From Rhabditoides inermis (Eukaryota; Nematoda; Chromadorea; Rhabditida; Rhabditidae): DNA of 64,000 bases. Below the pieces are notes generated by a model. It did not search any database and was not told the origin of the DNA. It saw only the letters and a program-made list of their open reading frames with translations. This document shows positions 61,101-64,000 of this stretch, piece after piece; the stretch's first letter is position 1, and every line of letters starts with the position of its first letter. The position numbers were made by a program, and so were the translations under genes. The stretch is taken from contig CAWZYM010000312.1 of the NCBI GenBank assembly GCA_963966185.1, positions 520,001-584,000 of the forward strand, given 5' to 3'.

Positions 61101-63897
61101 TTTCATGTCACTTGATGTTGTAGTTAGATGATGTTATATTGAATCAGATACTCGTTGATTTGTGGATGAAATGGGAAAAAAGACGGAATTGGTTGTGGTT
61201 GGACTATATAGAATATCAGAAATGTACTGAATGTGTGGAAACGTATTTCGGTTTTCAGAGAAGACTGACCTCTCCTCTCCCCTGGTGTGCGCGGACACGG
61301 AGGCGTCGGAGGAGACGCGCAGTCTGATGGCCGCCTCGTTCCCCGTCTGTCTGCTGGGCGGCGAGAAGGGATGGAGGAATGTGGCATGGACACTCACCGC
61401 CCACGTGTGGACCAGAGCGCAGGTGGGAGTTGGTGTTTCTGTTTGGAGTCATTTGATTGTTCTGTTAGAGTTTTGTGATGTATTTGGTTGCGAGTTGAAA
61501 CGTATAGGTTGTGTAATTACACGTAATTGCAGTGTGAGGCTAGTCGTTGTTTAACAGTAGGATTAAAACACGTTTTCGAGTTGAATAGTAGAGAAAGTAT
61601 ATTGTGCATGTGCTTGTTTGAGTCGGAGGCGGCGGCGACTGTGTCCATCCTGGGCGACTTCCACTCGTTCGACACCCTCTTCATCGACCACCACCCCATC
61701 GAGGCCGCTGCCGACCACTTTTATAGGTGCGTGAGTTTGAGATCATGATATCCATTGTTTAAACTCGGCGTGTCTTGGACTATGTTGCGTTGTTGAAGCG
61801 TATTTTCGGAATGTTTATACGGATGGATGAAAGATGAAAGAATGGTAGGTAACAGTTGTCAGACTGTGTATGTTGTGAATGTGTTGCTTTGCTGAATCGT
61901 ATTGGTGCTGGAACGGCTAGTACTTGTTTGCTCACTAGTGTATGTATGACTCATACTCGTAGTGTACGACTGGATGTTGCAGGCTGTCGGCGTCGCCAAA
62001 GGATGTGTCGAGGGTGCCGTCGGTGCAGGTGGACAGTGTGTGTGAGGAGGGTCGGGTGCGGCAGCTGGCACGGGTCGCCGGACAGCTCATCGACAGGGCG
62101 ATGGGGGAGAGGAGCCAGTGGATGCAGTGCGTGATGACAGGGGGAGGGGAGCAGAAGGTGAGTGGGGGTGGGATAGAGGATTCAAGTGATTGAGGTTATC
62201 AGAATGTATTATCTACAAGTGTGATATGTGTAGCGTATTCTTCGTGTTGCAGTGGTCTGTGTCGGCCGCCCGTCCTACCTCGCAGGCGTCTCTGCTGCTG
62301 TGCTTCCGCGCCTCGCAGGAGTGGGCCAACCCGATCACCACCGGACCCGTCGCCAACTCGCCCGACGCCCAGGCATTCAGAAAGTGGGTGGAAGTGTACG
62401 CACACAACTAAGATGTATTGTTGGCATGCCGTCAATTGCGAGTTTATGTTTGTGATTTGTGAGATGCGTATTTTACGTGGGAATGCAACTCATTTATTCA
62501 TGGTAACGACCCTTGTTGTGTAATTCTGGCCGAAAGGAGCAGATTGTTACTTTGAATGTTCAACGAATGACTTGAGCGCGTGTGACCTATTTCTTGTCGG
62601 TGTATGACATCGCATTTGAGTACGCGCCTCGAGTCTTGGGTATCGCTGGCCGCGTGGCCTAGTGGTAGTGTGCGCGGCTAGTAAGCTGCGAGTGTGCGCG
62701 AGTGCGCGGGTTCGAATCCCCGCGGCGGCGATAGTTGTTCGAGGGCCCGTGACGAGATAATCATCCTTGCTCTGCGAGTCCCACCCGTCACTAGCCGGTA
62801 GCCTCCCTCTCTAGGTGGAGGCGAGGGTGTGGTGCGGGTTCGATGGGGGCGATGACCAGCGTTGGCCTCCGAGGCGCCTCTTTTACACACAGTGACGTCA
62901 TGACTGTTTTGTATAAGTAATAAAGTAATGTATATGAGAAACTTAATCGCGTGTGTGTTTTTGAAAGTGATGAAATGAGACATTTGTGTGTTTCAGGTTC
63001 TGGGGCACTCGCTCTCAGCTGCGCAAGTTTGCCGACAACCGTATCTGCGAGGCGGTGGCGTGGGCGGAGACGGCGAGCGACAAGGTGCCCCTGCAGGTGC
63101 TGCAGGCCATTGTGTGGGGGTGAGTGGAGGGGGGGGGGGAGAGCTGGATGAGAAGACAAAGGGTTGTCCATGTGCGACGATATCTGACTAGGGGAATTAG
63201 AAAATGACACCAGACACCACGACACCACGACACCACTTTACAAAACGAAAAATGCTGCATATTTTTTTCCAGTTATATAGACGAGAAGTCGTAGTGCAGT
63301 TGTGTTTTTTTTTGAAGTGGTGTCGTGGTGTCGTGGTGTCTGGTGTCTGGTGTCATTCTCTAATTACCTCTGACAAGTGTACCTCTATCTCAATTTCTGA
63401 CTAGTGTGTATGACTCTGGATGAGGGTTGTGTTAGTGTTTGTGTATGACCATGTATGACGTTGGATCGTGGGATGAGGGAGGACATTGGGTTGCATGTGT
63501 GTGACGGGGCACATAATGCGAGGGCACAGGATTGTGTGTGACGATGTCTAGGGTCTAGCTTGATGCTTGCAGCCAGATAGGCCTGCCGGCCGACAGTCTG
63601 CAGTGGAGGAGCGAGATGCCCAGCCAGCTGGTGCCCGACAAGTGAGTGGGTGATGATCAGCGGAAAACACTTGTTGTAATATGGCACTGTTGTAGTATGA
63701 GTTTGATACCGTATTTTCGAATAATTACAATGTGCAAATGTGGAAAGGAAACACAAGGCACGCCGGCTTGCAGGAAGAGCAGCGACCGGCTGCAGGCTGC
63801 GTACACGCAGTTGTCGACTGCTCTCCGCCAGCTGCCCGACATGCCCCTCGCAGTCACCAACATACACGACGCCCATGCGCTGCTCAGGAACACCGAG
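53747..63897 (+). CDS. nol-6: nucleolar protein 6 / Nrap (UTP22-like), 5' part; continues past window
   Basis: NOL6/Nrap is the metazoan Utp22 counterpart in the UTPC part of the small-subunit processome, acting in nucleolar pre-18S rRNA processing. Sixteen exons join in phase: 53747-53806, 53949-54065, 55318-55437, 57891-57962, 58162-58280, 59811-59983, 60042-60100, 60357-60455, 60895-61003, 61259-61422, 61623-61726, 61983-62157, 62253-62383, 62997-63119, 63573-63641, 63774-63897. The last ends at a donor, so the rest is beyond the window. Diagnostic blocks: AQTVDAIKTIKGG, ISGCEASLPDVWLSMAGQGG, and AFRKFWGTRSQLRKFADNRI...CEAVAW, a Nrap hallmark. The fold is a tandem nucleotidyltransferase-like one without need of catalysis. 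ATG 53747 directly follows GATCAG, a possible trans-splice acceptor, 562 bases after the MFS stop. Introns carry many inserted elements. Confidence 0.92.
54052..54615 (+). repeat. tandem array repeating the NOL6 exon-2 donor splice site
   Basis: Units of about 117-140 bases each contain a GGCTGTGCCGGTGGGT-like piece (exon 2 end plus donor; at about 54055, 54181, 54301, 54439 and 54568) and a TTCTGAATATTCTGAATTAC-like piece with GGTGAAACGTAC (at about 54117, 54236, 54366, 54505). A fifth TGAATATTC copy lies beyond the RTE insertion at about 55252. The first unit includes the real exon boundary. Confidence 0.8.
54626..55231 (-). mobile_element. 5'-truncated RTE-type non-LTR retrotransposon
   Basis: The minus strand encodes about 155 residues (54692-55159) of the C-terminal end of an RTE reverse-transcriptase polyprotein: VLPALTYAAETWSLRREDL, QRRMERKMLGLTLLDKV, then KWRFARH, RWTRRVIDW and GRPHLQWSDEFKK, and a stop. 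The 3' end is a GCGATACCGGATAAATG motif followed by short (TTGAA)n repeats. A direct repeat TCAGACTCAA flanks it (54616-54625 and 55232-55241), the target-site duplication. The reading frame is open, so the insertion is fairly young. It has no endonuclease domain and is dead on arrival. Confidence 0.88.
55530..55554. other. GC-rich hairpin
   Basis: An 11-bp perfect stem (AGAGAGGGCGC paired with GCGCCCTCTCT) with a 3-base loop, followed by TTTT. It may mark the end of a repeat; I cannot assign it. Confidence 0.5.
55924..56502. mobile_element. foldback element whose two arms encode the same acidic peptide
   Basis: Arms of about 240-250 bases (55924-56177 and 56266-56502) face each other. Outer parts are repeats of CTAAAGTGACGGTCA-like words. 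Inner parts read outward on opposite strands as HDDEDDDSGNEEDVEEEVEA (left, minus) and HDDEDDDSGNEKDVEEVEA (right, plus), each continuing into LLHFVYALMSDDDVTRHSLW. The arms differ by an in-frame codon. It lies in a NOL6 intron. Confidence 0.85.
56693..56976. repeat. two tandem 142-bp units
   Basis: The unit beginning ACACGCAACATTGTGCGTCA repeats after 142 bases with few changes. It ends in ATTCAACAAAAGCACAT and ATCTGTTAAAAAGTAC, words also found in the adjacent foldback arms. Confidence 0.85.
56961..57294. mobile_element. foldback element, 104-bp arms around a GA tract
   Basis: Left arm 56961-57064 and right arm 57191-57294 are near-perfect inverted copies with words AATTCAACAAAAGCGCATGC and CAAACCTGCGC. 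They resemble the arms of the foldback at 13823-14350. The spacer holds a GA run. The next element (57295) begins directly at its right edge. Confidence 0.82.
57295..57837. mobile_element. MITE family copy 2, 543 bp, TTAA-flanked
   Basis: Same ends (TTAAAGGTAGTGTACCCTCT), same length and near-identical sequence as the copy at 37668-38210, in the same orientation. Confidence 0.9.
57967..58140. repeat. CT tract upstream of a NOL6 acceptor
   Basis: About 170 bases of CT with TTTCTCTC interruptions end shortly before the acceptor of exon 58162. They fill nearly all of the intron 57963-58161. Confidence 0.85.
58364..59754. mobile_element. 1.39-kb TA-flanked terminal-inverted-repeat element
   Basis: Left end TATAGTGTGTTCCCTTTTTT followed by GACCGACA; right end is the inverted copy with one extra T. 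TA at both edges fits a Tc1/mariner-type target site. No transposase ORF is seen. A hAT MITE is inserted near its left end. Confidence 0.75.
58462..58986. mobile_element. hAT-type MITE made of AACCGGTTAACC repeats
   Basis: Terminal inverted repeats TAGAGATGGTCCGGTTAA are flanked by an exact 8-bp direct duplication GTCATTGC (58454-58461 and 58987-58994), the hAT target length. The interior is dominated by palindromic AACCGGTTAACCG words. It has no transposase and is nested in the element 58364-59754. Confidence 0.9.
62646..62938 (+). mobile_element. tRNA-derived SINE-like element
   Basis: A tRNA-like head (62647-62730; A box TGGCCTAGTGGTAG, B box GGTTCGAATCCC, GC-rich stems, long variable arm) is followed by about 200 bases unrelated to a tRNA, ending near AATAAAGTAATG. 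The first T4 run is at about 62880, so a Pol III transcript would cover most of the element. It sits in NOL6 intron 62384-62996. Clear target duplications are not visible. Confidence 0.6.
63194..63366. mobile_element. small inverted-repeat element with CACCACGAC tandem arms
   Basis: AATTAGAAAATGACACCAGA and following (CACGACAC)n words form the left arm; the right arm is the inverted copy ending GTGTCATTCTCTAATT. It sits in NOL6 intron 63120-63572 and has no coding capacity. Confidence 0.75.
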
Positions 63898-64000
63898 GTG
63901 CGGGCAGGGAGGGTTACTGTCATTAGATAAACTGTACTAGGTACTGTTGAGTATCTTAATGTGAGACGACAACGACGTGTGGATTGGATACGTTTGACAT

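Noticed and set aside
1..64000. CRISPR arrays, bacterial operons or ribosome binding sites
   Set aside because: The sequence is spliced eukaryotic DNA; the tandem repeats lack spacer structure.

Overview
This is eukaryotic, spliced DNA, most likely from a nematode. Exons are short (mostly 50-180 bp), acceptors are usually TTTCAG or TTGCAG, GC/GA/CT low-complexity DNA is abundant, and one gene is a TWK-type two-pore potassium channel. The dense small exons and expanded repeat-filled introns suggest a Diplogastrid (Pristionchus-like) genome; this genus call is inference. All exon models below were built by hand from splice signals, reading-frame phase and remembered family sequence patterns. 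No database search was possible.

Layout, left to right. 1-1175 (+) holds the 3' end of an unrecognised single-pass membrane protein. 2060-16759 (-) is folliculin (FLCN), spread over about 20 exons with very large GA/CT-rich introns. 16760-17406 is a shared divergent promoter region. 17407-22020 (+) is the 26S proteasome lid subunit Rpn5/PSMD12. 22950-31003 (+) is a two-pore-domain K+ channel, followed closely by 31341-39079 (+), an endophilin-like BAR protein. 41008-41390 (+) is a small secreted precursor with an allatostatin-C-like cyclic core. 41860-48242 (-) is chaperonin subunit CCT4 (TCP-1 delta), divergent from 49298-53185 (+), an MFSD14/HIAT1-type major facilitator transporter. 53747 to beyond the window end (+) is NOL6/Nrap (UTP22-like), a small-subunit processome factor.

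The genes are mostly housekeeping (proteasome, chaperonin, ribosome biogenesis, lysosomal nutrient signalling) plus neuronal genes (K2P channel, neuropeptide, BAR protein). They do not form one pathway. Two adjacent same-strand pairs (K2P-BAR and MFS-NOL6) have poly(A)-to-ATG spacing compatible with nematode operons.

The more unusual content is intronic and intergenic: several foldback or terminal-inverted-repeat elements; a recurring tRNA-like module with intact Pol III A and B boxes, four copies of which lie in the arms of two large palindromes and a fifth inside a TTAA-flanked element; three MITE families sharing TTAAAGG termini, one with two 543-bp copies; a hAT MITE with an exact 8-bp target duplication nested in a TA-flanked element; a 5'-truncated RTE retrotransposon with its target duplication, inserted in a tandem array that repeats the NOL6 exon-2 donor splice site; and an over-represented GAAACGTA octamer.
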